Assembly (NCBI GenBank): GCA_929200455.1
Contig: CAKMZR010000098.1
Coordinates: 1 to 6,055 of the forward strand
Source of the DNA: an uncultured Alphaproteobacteria bacterium
GTDB taxonomy: Bacteria; Pseudomonadota; Alphaproteobacteria; CAKMZR01
Direction: 5' to 3'
Length of the DNA: 6,055 nt
Shown here: positions 1 through 5,936 of the stretch, one piece after another
How the letters are laid out: each line of letters opens with the position of its first letter
How positions within the stretch are numbered: the first letter of the stretch is position 1
Made by a program: the position numbers and the translations under genes
The notes under the pieces: model-generated
Databases searched by the model: none
Told to the model about the DNA's origin: nothing
What the model saw: the letters and a program-made list of their open reading frames with translations, nothing else

Positions 1-658
1 CACGAAGAAATCTCAGGTTTTTTCGACGGCGGAAGATTCTCAGAATGCGGTGACAATTCGTGTATTTCAGGGTGAACGTGAGATGGCGAGCGACAACAAG
101 TTGTTGGGACAGTTTGACTTGGTGGGGATTCCGCCTGCTCCGCGAGGCGTTCCTCAGATTGAGGTGACGTTTGATATAGACGCGAACGGTATCGTGAGTG
201 TGACGGCACGGGACAAGGCGACGGGTAAGGAGCAACAGATTCGGATACAGGCGTCAGGGGGTTTGACGGATAGTGAGATAGAAGAGATGAAGCAGGATGC
301 GGAATCGAATGCGGAAGAGGACAAGAAGCGTCGCGGTTTGGCGGAAGCGATGAATGGGGGAGAGGGTCTTTTGCATACGGTGAAGGGTCAGATGGAAGAG
401 TTTGGTTCTCGTCTTGGGGAAGATGAGAAGCGTGCGGTGGAGGAGGCTGAGGAGTCTTTGAGGGAGAGTTTGAAGGGGGAAGATGAGTCGGATATTCGCG
501 AGAAGACGGAAGTTTTGGCGAAGGCTGCGATGGAGTTGGGTAAGGTTGCGTACAATGCGGGCGAGGGTGGAGAGGAAGGAACAGGGGGAGAAGAAGGCGG
601 CGAGGAAGATGATGTGGTGGATGCCGACTTTGAAGAGGTCGATGATAAAAAACGTTGA
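1..658 (+). CDS. dnaK: Molecular chaperone DnaK (Hsp70), C-terminal part, 5' end cut by window edge
   Basis: DnaK is the cytoplasmic ATP-dependent Hsp70 chaperone that binds exposed hydrophobic peptides together with DnaJ and GrpE. Reading from base 2, 218 codons are present and the whole ATPase domain is missing. The fragment begins in the beta-sandwich substrate-binding domain with TKKSQVFSTAED, equivalent to about residue 420 of E. coli DnaK. It continues through VTIRVFQGERE, LGQFDLVGIPPAPRG and QIEVTFDIDANGI, then the alpha-helical lid, a Gly/Glu-rich linker and the typical acidic tail DDVVDADFEEVDDKKR. The GTG at position 50 lies inside the domain (it is the Val of AVTIR) and is not a start. 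The wording is close to alphaproteobacterial DnaK. The stop TGA is followed after 5 nt by dnaJ, with no terminator between them, so the two are probably co-transcribed. The identity is near certain; only the N-terminal two thirds cannot be assessed. Confidence 0.97.
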   Translation, partial: TKKSQVFSTAEDSQNAVTIRVFQGEREMASDNKLLGQFDLVGIPPAPRGVPQIEVTFDIDANGIVSVTARDKATGKEQQIRIQASGGLTDSEIEEMKQDAESNAEEDKKRRGLAEAMNGGEGLLHTVKGQMEEFGSRLGEDEKRAVEEAEESLRESLKGEDESDIREKTEVLAKAAMELGKVAYNAGEGGEEGTGGEEGGEEDDVVDADFEEVDDKKR

Positions 659-663
659 GATAG

Positions 664-1800
664 ATGAGTGAGCGAGATTTATATGAAGTTCTTGGGGTGT
701 CTCGGGGGAGTGACGAGTCTGAGATAAAGAAGGCGTATCGTGATCTTGCGAAGAAGTATCATCCTGATAAGAACCGGGGGGATGTTTCTGCGGAGCAGAA
801 ATTTAAGGAAGCGAGTGCGGCGTACGAGGTTTTGGGTGATAAGGAGAAGCGTAAGGCGTACGACAGGTTTGGTATGTCTGGAGTGGATCCTCAGCGAGGA
901 CGAGGAGGTGGGGGTCCGTTTGGAGGTCGAGGAGATCCGTTTGGGGGTTCTGCATTTTCTGATGTATTTGAAGAATTTTTTGGTCATGCGGCTGGAGGAG
1001 GAGGAAGGCGTTCTTCTGGAGGGGGCAATTTAAGGTATGATGTGGAGTTGACGCTGGAGGAGGCTTTTTCTGGAGTTTCGCGTCATATTGTGTTTGCACG
1101 AACGGAGAGTTGCGAGAGTTGTTCTGGCACGGGAGGCGAGGGTGGGAGTAAGAATGTGACGGAGTGTCGAAAATGTGGTGGAGCGGGTGTGATGAGATTT
1201 CAGCAGGGATTTTTTGCGATAGAGCAGACGTGTGATCATTGTCGTGGTCAGGGGCGGGTGATAGAGAAGAAGTGTGGTCGTTGTGGGGGTCAGGGGGTTG
1301 AGAGGAAGGAGCGTCAGCTTGATGTGACGATTCCGGCGGGTGTTGACACGGACAACAAGTTGCGTGTGCCGAACGAGGGCAATTTGGTTTCTGGAGGTTC
1401 TCGAGGAGATTTGTATATAGTGACGAAGGTGTCTCCGCATGAGGTGTATAAGAGGGATGGACTTCACCTTGGTATACGGATGCCGATAGGGATGATAGAT
1501 GCGATTTTGGGCACGTCTGTAGAGATTCCGATTCTTGATGGCAGTCGAGCACGGGTGAACATTAAGGAGGGGGTTCAAAATGGTCAGAGGTTACGGATTT
1601 CTGGGAAGGGTATGCCTGAGTTGCGTAGCAAGAAGCGAGGAGATTTGCTGATTGACGTGTATGTGGAAACGCCTGTGAAATTGACGAGCAAGCAGAAGGA
1701 GATACTGGAACAATTCCGCGAGGAGGGTCGTCTTGCGGAGAATGCGCCTGAGAGTGCGAAGTTTTTTTCGCGTTTGAAAGGTTTTTTTAAGGGAGGTTAG
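664..1800 (+). CDS. dnaJ: Chaperone protein DnaJ (Hsp40, type I), complete
   Basis: DnaJ delivers unfolded clients to DnaK and stimulates its ATPase in the cytoplasm. The 378 residues are the usual length and carry every type I hallmark in order. The J domain occupies about 1-70, with the essential HPD at 33-35 inside YHPDKN. A Gly/Phe-rich linker spans about 71-122 and contains SDVFEEFFG at 99-107. Four CxxCxGxG zinc modules follow: CESCSGTG (150), CRKCGGAG (168), CDHCRGQG (190) and CGRCGGQG (204). The C-terminal client-binding beta domains include LGTSVEIPILDG (282-293) and GKGMPELRSKKRGDLLI (314-330). All eight zinc-ligand cysteines are intact, so the protein should be functional. The ATG lies 5 nt after the dnaK stop with only a weak GAGAT-type ribosome site, suggesting translational coupling to dnaK. 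The start is fixed by the J-domain beginning, since RDLYEVLGV normally falls within the first few residues. dapB follows after 2 nt. Confidence 0.98.
   Translation: MSERDLYEVLGVSRGSDESEIKKAYRDLAKKYHPDKNRGDVSAEQKFKEASAAYEVLGDKEKRKAYDRFGMSGVDPQRGRGGGGPFGGRGDPFGGSAFSDVFEEFFGHAAGGGGRRSSGGGNLRYDVELTLEEAFSGVSRHIVFARTESCESCSGTGGEGGSKNVTECRKCGGAGVMRFQQGFFAIEQTCDHCRGQGRVIEKKCGRCGGQGVERKERQLDVTIPAGVDTDNKLRVPNEGNLVSGGSRGDLYIVTKVSPHEVYKRDGLHLGIRMPIGMIDAILGTSVEIPILDGSRARVNIKEGVQNGQRLRISGKGMPELRSKKRGDLLIDVYVETPVKLTSKQKEILEQFREEGRLAENAPESAKFFSRLKGFFKGG
1789..1796 (+). promoter_or_regulatory. Ribosome binding site of dapB inside the dnaJ 3' end
   Basis: The purine run AAGGGAGG encodes the final Lys-Gly-Gly of dnaJ and ends 6 nt before the ATG at 1803. 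Strength and spacing are near ideal for Shine-Dalgarno pairing, which supports this dapB start. Because it lies in the dnaJ coding end, ribosomes finishing dnaJ pass over it, consistent with coupled translation. Confidence 0.75.
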
Positions 1801-1802
1801 AG

Positions 1803-2573
1803 ATGGTAGAGGTGGTGGTTGTGGGTTGTTTTGGTCGGATGGGTAGGGCTGTGATGGAGGAGGTTGTGGAGAGGGAGGGTACGAGTCTTTCGGGCGTGGT
1901 GACGCGGAAGGGTGGGCGAGGAGTGGGAGAGAGGGTTGAGGTGCGTGGAGAGAGTTTTACGGTGGTGGATGAAGTGGGATCGGGGGATGTGGTGATAGAT
2001 TTTTCTTTGAGGACGGGCGTGGTTGAGACGGCTCGGAGGTGTGTGGAATTGGACTTGGCCTATGTGTGTTGTGTGACGGGTTTGGAGTCTGCTGATTATG
2101 CTGTTTTGGATGAGGTTTCTCGAGAGATTCCTGTGGTATTGGCTCCGAACACGTCACGCGGCGTGAATGTGTTGAGTGCATTGACGGAGCGTATTTCTGG
2201 TATTTTGGGAGACTATGATGTGGACATAGTGGAATACCACCACCGTCACAAGAAGGATGCACCGTCTGGCACGGCTTTATTGTTGGGAGAAGCGGCGGCA
2301 CGTGGTCGTGGATTGGATCACGAAGAAGTGCGTCAAGAAGCGTATGAGACGAGCGGAGTCCGTCGGGAGGAAGGGATAGGTTATGCTGTATTGCGAGGAG
2401 GAGAGATAGTGGGAGAACACCATGTGATTTTTGCGGGAGATCGAGACAGGATAGAACTTGTGCATAAATCTGCGGATCGAGGTATTTATGCAACGGGAGC
2501 GGTGGACGCGGCTCTTTGGGTCTCGGGCCGACCTCCCGGGCTTTACACGATGAGGGACGTTTTGGGTTTTTAG
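1803..2573 (+). CDS. dapB: 4-hydroxy-tetrahydrodipicolinate reductase DapB, complete
   Basis: DapB catalyses the NAD(P)H-dependent reduction in the diaminopimelate pathway, supplying lysine and the peptidoglycan cross-linking amino acid. The protein has 256 residues, slightly short for the family. The N-terminal Rossmann loop reads GCFGRMGR (8-15). VVIDFSLRTG (63-72) matches the VIDFT region. The catalytic signature EYHHRHKKDAPSGTAL (144-159) keeps the two adjacent histidines (146, 147), the lysine equivalent to E. coli Lys163 (Lys150), and the Ser-Gly-Thr substrate loop (155-157). The end, GRPPGLYTMRDVLGF, is a standard DapB C-terminus. One oddity is that the usual GTTG cofactor loop reads CVTG (90-93). 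The N-terminal half is unusually rich in Val, Gly, Arg and Glu, in line with the extreme G bias of this DNA. It is probably the last gene of the dnaK-dnaJ-dapB unit. Its TAG stop overlaps the bioY stop on the other strand, and no hairpin terminator is visible. Confidence 0.96.
   Translation: MVEVVVVGCFGRMGRAVMEEVVEREGTSLSGVVTRKGGRGVGERVEVRGESFTVVDEVGSGDVVIDFSLRTGVVETARRCVELDLAYVCCVTGLESADYAVLDEVSREIPVVLAPNTSRGVNVLSALTERISGILGDYDVDIVEYHHRHKKDAPSGTALLLGEAAARGRGLDHEEVRQEAYETSGVRREEGIGYAVLRGGEIVGEHHVIFAGDRDRIELVHKSADRGIYATGAVDAALWVSGRPPGLYTMRDVLGF
2570..2573. other. Tail-to-tail overlap of dapB and bioY stop codons
   Basis: The tetranucleotide TTAG serves both strands: read forward, TAG (2571-2573) ends dapB; read on the complement, TAA (2572-2570) ends bioY. 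There is no intergenic space for a terminator between the convergent genes, so their transcripts must overlap at the 3' ends unless termination occurs inside coding sequence. Confidence 0.95.
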
Positions 2574-3154
2574 TTTGATTTTTTGAGGATGAGTCGCTGT
2601 GTGGCGATGACGGTGAGGGCGGCGAGGAATATTTTGAGTGCGTCTGCGGGGAGGAAGGGATAGAGTCCGAGAGCGAGAATGGGTTTATCCCATCCGATGA
2701 TGCTTCCGAGCCATAGGATTCCCGGGATATAGATTGCGGCGACTCCGAGTGATGAGATGGCGATGAGGGAGAAGAATTTTCTGAGGGGTGATGGGTTTGT
2801 GAGGAGGGAAGTTTTGAGGGAGAGGAAGCTCACGAGGGCGGTTGCAATGAGGAATCCGAGGATGTATCCGCCTGTGGGGCCCATCATGTATGCGAGTCCG
2901 ATTCCTTTTGCGGGCGTTCCTGTGAAGACGGGAAGACCGACGGCACCTTGTAGGATGTAGAGGGCGACGGTGGAGAAAGCGAGTGCTGGTGGCATGAGGA
3001 AGGCGATAAGGAGTACAGCAAGTATTTGCAGTGTCATGGGTACGGGAAAGAAGGGTACGGATATTTTTGCGGAAGCTGTGAGGATGAGGGATCCCACGAA
3101 GACGACGACAAGTTTGAGGAAGAAGGATTGAGTACGGGTTGAAGCGGATGACAT
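2570..3154 (-). CDS. bioY: Biotin transporter BioY (ECF-type S component), complete
   Basis: BioY is the membrane protein that binds biotin for uptake, either alone or with an energising ECF module (BioM/BioN or shared EcfAT). The 194-residue product is highly hydrophobic with about six predicted membrane segments. It carries the family signatures AKISVPFFPVPMTLQ (29-43), LQGAVGLPVF (68-77), GPTGGYILGF (92-101) and YPFLPADALK (165-174; commonly PGD, here PAD). The ATG at 3154 is preceded by AGGAG (3165-3169 on the complement) 10 nt away. No bioM, bioN or biotin synthesis gene is in the window, so this is a solitary bioY here. It lies 84 nt downstream of the dehydrogenase gene on the same strand, so co-transcription is possible but not shown. 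Its codons favour C in the third position (GTC, CTC, TTC), opposite to the + strand genes, because it lies on the C-rich strand. The 3' end overlaps dapB by 4 nt. Confidence 0.94.
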   Translation of the reverse strand: MSSASTRTQSFFLKLVVVFVGSLILTASAKISVPFFPVPMTLQILAVLLIAFLMPPALAFSTVALYILQGAVGLPVFTGTPAKGIGLAYMMGPTGGYILGFLIATALVSFLSLKTSLLTNPSPLRKFFSLIAISSLGVAAIYIPGILWLGSIIGWDKPILALGLYPFLPADALKIFLAALTVIATQRLILKKSN

Positions 3155-3238
3155 GATAAATTTTCTCCTGATGAGAGTTTTCTTATGATTAATTATGTAC
3201 TGAAAAAAAGCGTGGAGGGCAAGTTAAGAATTGAGTAT
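3155..3238 (-). promoter_or_regulatory. bioY leader: ribosome site, TTATG direct repeat and possible -10 box
   Basis: This 84-nt AT-rich gap separates the dehydrogenase stop from bioY. On the bioY strand it holds AGGAG (3165-3169) and two copies of CATAA (3193-3197 and 3183-3187) exactly 10 nt apart, one helical turn. CATAAT at 3192-3197 matches the -10 consensus at five of six positions, but the best -35 candidate, TTGCCC (3217-3222), is weak and spaced at 19 nt. A T7 run (3203-3209 on the complement) has no clear preceding hairpin, so a terminator for the dehydrogenase gene is not supported. Whether bioY has its own promoter is therefore uncertain. Confidence 0.3.
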
Positions 3239-5653
3239 TTATGTCCGCATACGGTTTCCTGATGGATCTATGAGGGGTTTAGGTTCGACTTTGACAGGTA
3301 TTTTGTCACCGAGGACGTCGACAAAGAGGTTTTGGAAGTCATTGAAGTCTGAGGGCAGGTAGGCCATTGCGATGGACTTGGAAGCGCAATGACCGAATCC
3401 GGCGGAAGTGACTCTTGAGATGACTTGGTCGTGATGGAAGAGGGGTTCATCTCCGTGAGGGTCGGCGTCTTTTGCGTTGAAAGAGAAGGAGAAGAGTTTT
3501 CGTGAGGGCCCATTGTTGCGTTCTTCTTTTAGGGCTTGAGCGCCTCTAAAGTTTTGTCTTGATTTGTCGATGAAGGTTAGGAGTCCGGCTTCGAGAGCGG
3601 TATCGCGTGGAGTATATTCGTGCCCCCAAGCGCCGAAGTTTTTTTCGAGTCTTAGTGAGTTGAAAGCGCGTGCACCGAAGAGGGAGAGGCCGAGAGGTTT
3701 TCCGATATCCATGAGGGCGTTGAAGAAGGTGACGAGATGTTCCTTTGTGACCCATATTTCGTACCCGAGTTCGCCCGTGAAGCTAATTCTTCCGATGGTG
3801 CATGGAATTTTTTGAGCGGATGTGAGGGAGAAGTCGAGGAATTGCATGGCGGAGAGGGAGCTTACGTCATCGACGAAGGATTCGAGAATATTTCGAGAGA
3901 GAGGTCCTGCCAAAGAGATTCCGGCTATGGAGTCGGAAAGGGATTTTATGGAGAAGCCGGGATTGTCTGGCATAGTATTTTCGAAGTACCGTAGATGGAG
4001 GTCTTCGGCGGAGCCGGATCCGAAGAGGAGGTAATCGTCATGGTCTAGAGATGCGAGTGTGAAGTCCCCGAGGATTCTGGCCTTGTCATCGAGCATGGGG
4101 CACAGGGTTATTTTTCCTGGAGCTGGAATTTTTCCTGCGAGGATGGTTTCGAGCCAATGGCGGGCACCTTTACCTTTGATGTGGTAGCGTCCAAATGAGG
4201 TGATGTCTATGATTCCGGCACGGGATCGCACGGCTTGACATTCTCTATCGACGGCGAAGAAGGAGTCTGATCGTCTGAAGGATGGTTTTTCGTGAGGCGT
4301 TTTTCCGTCTCCTGCGAACCACAGGGGGTGTTCGAGTCCGTAAGAGGCGTCGAAAAGGGCTCCGTGAGAGACGAAGGTTTCGTAGAGGGGAGAAGTTTTG
4401 AGGGGTCTTCCTGCGGGTAGGGTTTCGTTGGGCAGGGTGATACGGAATCGTCGTTGATAATTTTCTTGAACTTTTGCGTTTGTGTATGATGGGTTTGTCC
4501 AATTTCCGAAGCGAGCGACGTCGATAGCGAGGGTATCGATTCCGGGGTCGCCATCGGTGATCCAGTTGGCGACGGCCATACCGATTCCGCCGCCTTGGGA
4601 GAATCCGGCCATGACGCCACAGGCGAGCCAGAAGTTTTTGTATCCCCGCAAGGGTCCGATGAGAGGATTTCCGTCTGGAGTGAAGACGAAGGGGCCGTTG
4701 ACGGTGCGTTTGATTCCTGCATTTTCGAGAGCGGGAAAGTGAGAAAATCCGATTTCGAGGGAGGGAGCGATTCGTTCGAGGTCTGGAGGTAGGAGTTCGA
4801 GGGAGAAGTCCCAAGGGGTTTGTTCGCTAGCCCAAGGCACGGAGGCTTGTTCGTAGGTTCCGAGTAGGATACCTTTTGCTTCTTGACGCATATAGATTTC
4901 GCCTTCGAGGTCGACGACGTGAATGAGTTCTTTGTCTCTATTTTTGAGTTCTGGAATGGCTTCTGTGATGAGGTAGTGGTGTTCCATGGCGAGTAGGGGG
5001 AGTTCGATTCCGATCATGCGTCCGACTTCTCTAGCCCAGAGTCCGCCTGCGTTGATGACAATTTGGGCATTGATGGTTCCGTTATTGGTGACGACATCCC
5101 ATGAGCCGTCGTTCTGGCTGATGAGTTCGATGACGCGCGTTTTTTTGAGTATGGAAGCCCCTTTTTTTTGGGCGGCTTTTGCGTATGCGTGAGTCGTGCC
5201 TGACGGGTCGAGATGTCCTGAGAGTCCTTCTCTGAGAGCACCACAGAATTTGGTTTCGTCCATGAGGGGTTGGAGTTCTTTGGCTTCTTTGATGGAGATC
5301 ATTTCTGTTTCGATGCCCATAGCTTGTGCGCGGGCGTGGGTATAGCGAAGGAAGTCGATTCGGTCTTCTCGTCCTGTGAGGATGAGTCCGCCGACCATAT
5401 GGACGCCACAAGACTGGCCGCTTTCTTTTTCGATCTCGTCGTAGAGTTTGATGGTATACTCTTGTAGTTTTGCCATATGGGGGTCGGAGTTGATGGTATG
5501 GAATCCGCCTGCGGCGTGCCAAGAGGAACCGGAAGTGAGTTCGTCCCGTTCGAGTAGGAGACAATTTTGGGCACCATTTCGTACGAGGTGGTAGAGTACG
5601 CTACAGCCTACAACTCCGCCACCGATGACGACGATATTTGCGTGAGAATCCAT
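3239..5653 (-). CDS. Dimethylglycine/sarcosine dehydrogenase-type FAD and folate-dependent oxidoreductase
   Basis: The 804-residue protein matches the two-part dimethylglycine dehydrogenase family. Known members oxidatively demethylate N-methylglycines, pass electrons from FAD to an acceptor such as ETF, and transfer the carbon to tetrahydrofolate. The N-terminal FAD (DAO) domain, about 5-370, starts with the dinucleotide loop GGGVVG (11-16). It contains SGSSWHAAGG (41-50), whose His46 aligns with the covalent FAD histidine of mammalian dimethylglycine dehydrogenase. A linker (FAO_M-like) domain covers about 370-425. The aminomethyltransferase-like folate domain, about 428-700, includes PSFRRSDSF (457-465), SFTGELGYEIWV (624-635) and RLEKNFGAWGHEY (668-680), and a GCV_T C-terminal barrel runs to the end. 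No signal peptide is seen, so it is probably cytoplasmic. The ATG at 5653 is supported by AAGGAG 7 nt upstream and by the FAD loop beginning at residue 11. Dimethylglycine is favoured over sarcosine by the WHAAG wording, but substrate assignment is inference. Confidence 0.9.
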   Translation of the reverse strand: MDSHANIVVIGGGVVGCSVLYHLVRNGAQNCLLLERDELTSGSSWHAAGGFHTINSDPHMAKLQEYTIKLYDEIEKESGQSCGVHMVGGLILTGREDRIDFLRYTHARAQAMGIETEMISIKEAKELQPLMDETKFCGALREGLSGHLDPSGTTHAYAKAAQKKGASILKKTRVIELISQNDGSWDVVTNNGTINAQIVINAGGLWAREVGRMIGIELPLLAMEHHYLITEAIPELKNRDKELIHVVDLEGEIYMRQEAKGILLGTYEQASVPWASEQTPWDFSLELLPPDLERIAPSLEIGFSHFPALENAGIKRTVNGPFVFTPDGNPLIGPLRGYKNFWLACGVMAGFSQGGGIGMAVANWITDGDPGIDTLAIDVARFGNWTNPSYTNAKVQENYQRRFRITLPNETLPAGRPLKTSPLYETFVSHGALFDASYGLEHPLWFAGDGKTPHEKPSFRRSDSFFAVDRECQAVRSRAGIIDITSFGRYHIKGKGARHWLETILAGKIPAPGKITLCPMLDDKARILGDFTLASLDHDDYLLFGSGSAEDLHLRYFENTMPDNPGFSIKSLSDSIAGISLAGPLSRNILESFVDDVSSLSAMQFLDFSLTSAQKIPCTIGRISFTGELGYEIWVTKEHLVTFFNALMDIGKPLGLSLFGARAFNSLRLEKNFGAWGHEYTPRDTALEAGLLTFIDKSRQNFRGAQALKEERNNGPSRKLFSFSFNAKDADPHGDEPLFHHDQVISRVTSAGFGHCASKSIAMAYLPSDFNDFQNLFVDVLGDKIPVKVEPKPLIDPSGNRMRT

Positions 5654-5658
5654 GAGGT

Positions 5659-5666
5659 CTCTCCTT
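5659..5666 (-). promoter_or_regulatory. Ribosome binding site of the dehydrogenase gene
   Basis: On the complement the sequence reads AAGGAGAG. Its AAGGAG core ends 7 nt before the ATG at 5653. It is one of the strongest Shine-Dalgarno matches in the window and fixes the start codon. Confidence 0.8.
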
Positions 5667-5687
5667 GAGATTTGTTGTGAATTTTTT

Positions 5688-5716
5688 TTGTTATGAGGTT
5701 ATTTCTTTTCTATGAT
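5688..5716 (+). promoter_or_regulatory. Candidate sigma-70-type promoter for ccmD-ccmF
   Basis: TTGTTA (5688-5693, four of six matches to TTGACA) and TATGAT (5711-5716, five of six matches to TATAAT) are separated by exactly 17 nt. Transcription would start near 5723 and leave an untranslated leader of about 50 nt before ccmD. The AT-rich background raises the chance of coincidental matches, so this is a reasonable but unproven call. Confidence 0.4.
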
Positions 5717-5772
5717 AGCTTTTTGAAAAAATCAAGATATCGTGTGATGATTGGAGAGAGGGATAGAGAGTT

Positions 5773-5928
5773 ATGGATTGGATATTGATGGAAGGCAAGG
5801 GTGTCTATGTGTGGGGTTCGTACGGAGTAGGATTTTTGTTGTTGGGCTTGTTGGCGTATGACAGTTGGAGGAGGAGGGATTCTGAGCGTTTCAGGCGTAA
5901 GGATGGAGAGTCTGGAGGGGACGGATAG
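5773..5928 (+). CDS. ccmD: Heme exporter protein CcmD, small complete gene
   Basis: CcmD is a tiny inner-membrane protein of the system I cytochrome c maturation pathway. It is needed to release heme-loaded CcmE from the CcmABC complex. The 51-residue product begins MDWILMEGKGVYVWGSYGVG. The YVWGSYG core (12-18) followed by a single hydrophobic segment (about 15-29, with GFLLLGLLAY) and a basic tail (RRRDSERFRRK, 33-43) is the textbook CcmD pattern, including its size. The ATG at 5773 follows a purine-rich stretch (GAGGGA, 5758-5763). The next gene, ccmF-like, starts 8 nt after the TAG, which supports a shared operon and the assignment. It is unusual that ccmC does not lie directly upstream: ccmD is the first gene here, next to a divergent promoter region. 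Recognition rests on the motif and context only. Confidence 0.85.
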   Translation: MDWILMEGKGVYVWGSYGVGFLLLGLLAYDSWRRRDSERFRRKDGESGGDG

Positions 5929-5936
5929 GATTTGTT

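Larger units (their letters stand above)
5654..5772. promoter_or_regulatory. Divergent intergenic promoter region between dehydrogenase gene and ccmD
   Basis: This 119-nt AT-rich stretch lies between two gene starts pointing away from each other and must supply expression signals for both unless ccmD is read from further away. It contains T-rich runs (T8 at 5682-5689), promoter-like hexamers on both strands and ribosome sites at both ends. For the dehydrogenase gene the best - strand pair is TTGATT (5730-5735) and TAGAAA (5707-5712) with a 17-nt spacer, four of six matches each, which is weak support. The heptamer TATGATA (5711-5717) gives a -10-like element on either strand, so the two promoters may overlap and interfere. 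Confidence 0.55.

Noticed and set aside
896..1026. GGA/GGT-rich low-complexity tract in dnaJ, considered as a repeat element
   Set aside because: It encodes the normal Gly/Phe-rich linker of DnaJ in the correct place, amplified by the local G bias.
803..1552. Long antisense open frame opposite dnaJ (about 249 codons), plus another at 1957-2493 opposite dapB
   Set aside because: The conceptual proteins are rich in Ser, Pro, His, Leu and Thr with no recognisable motif. Their openness follows from the strand bias, which makes CTA and TCA rare on the + strand and so removes stops on the complement.
2523..2543. GC-rich inverted repeat (CGGG and CCCG) near the end of dapB, considered as a terminator
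   Set aside because: The stem is about 4 bp and no T-run follows on either strand. The bases encode the conserved DapB C-terminal GRPPGLY motif.
3203..3220. T7 run on the - strand after the dehydrogenase gene, considered as an intrinsic terminator
   Set aside because: The preceding GC-rich bases cannot form a convincing hairpin, so the run alone is not enough.
5723..5735. TTGA-N5-TCAA inverted repeat on the - strand, resembling an FNR/CRP-family site
   Set aside because: The spacing is one base short of the TTGAT-N4-ATCAA consensus and the element is mostly an A/T run, so a chance match is more likely.
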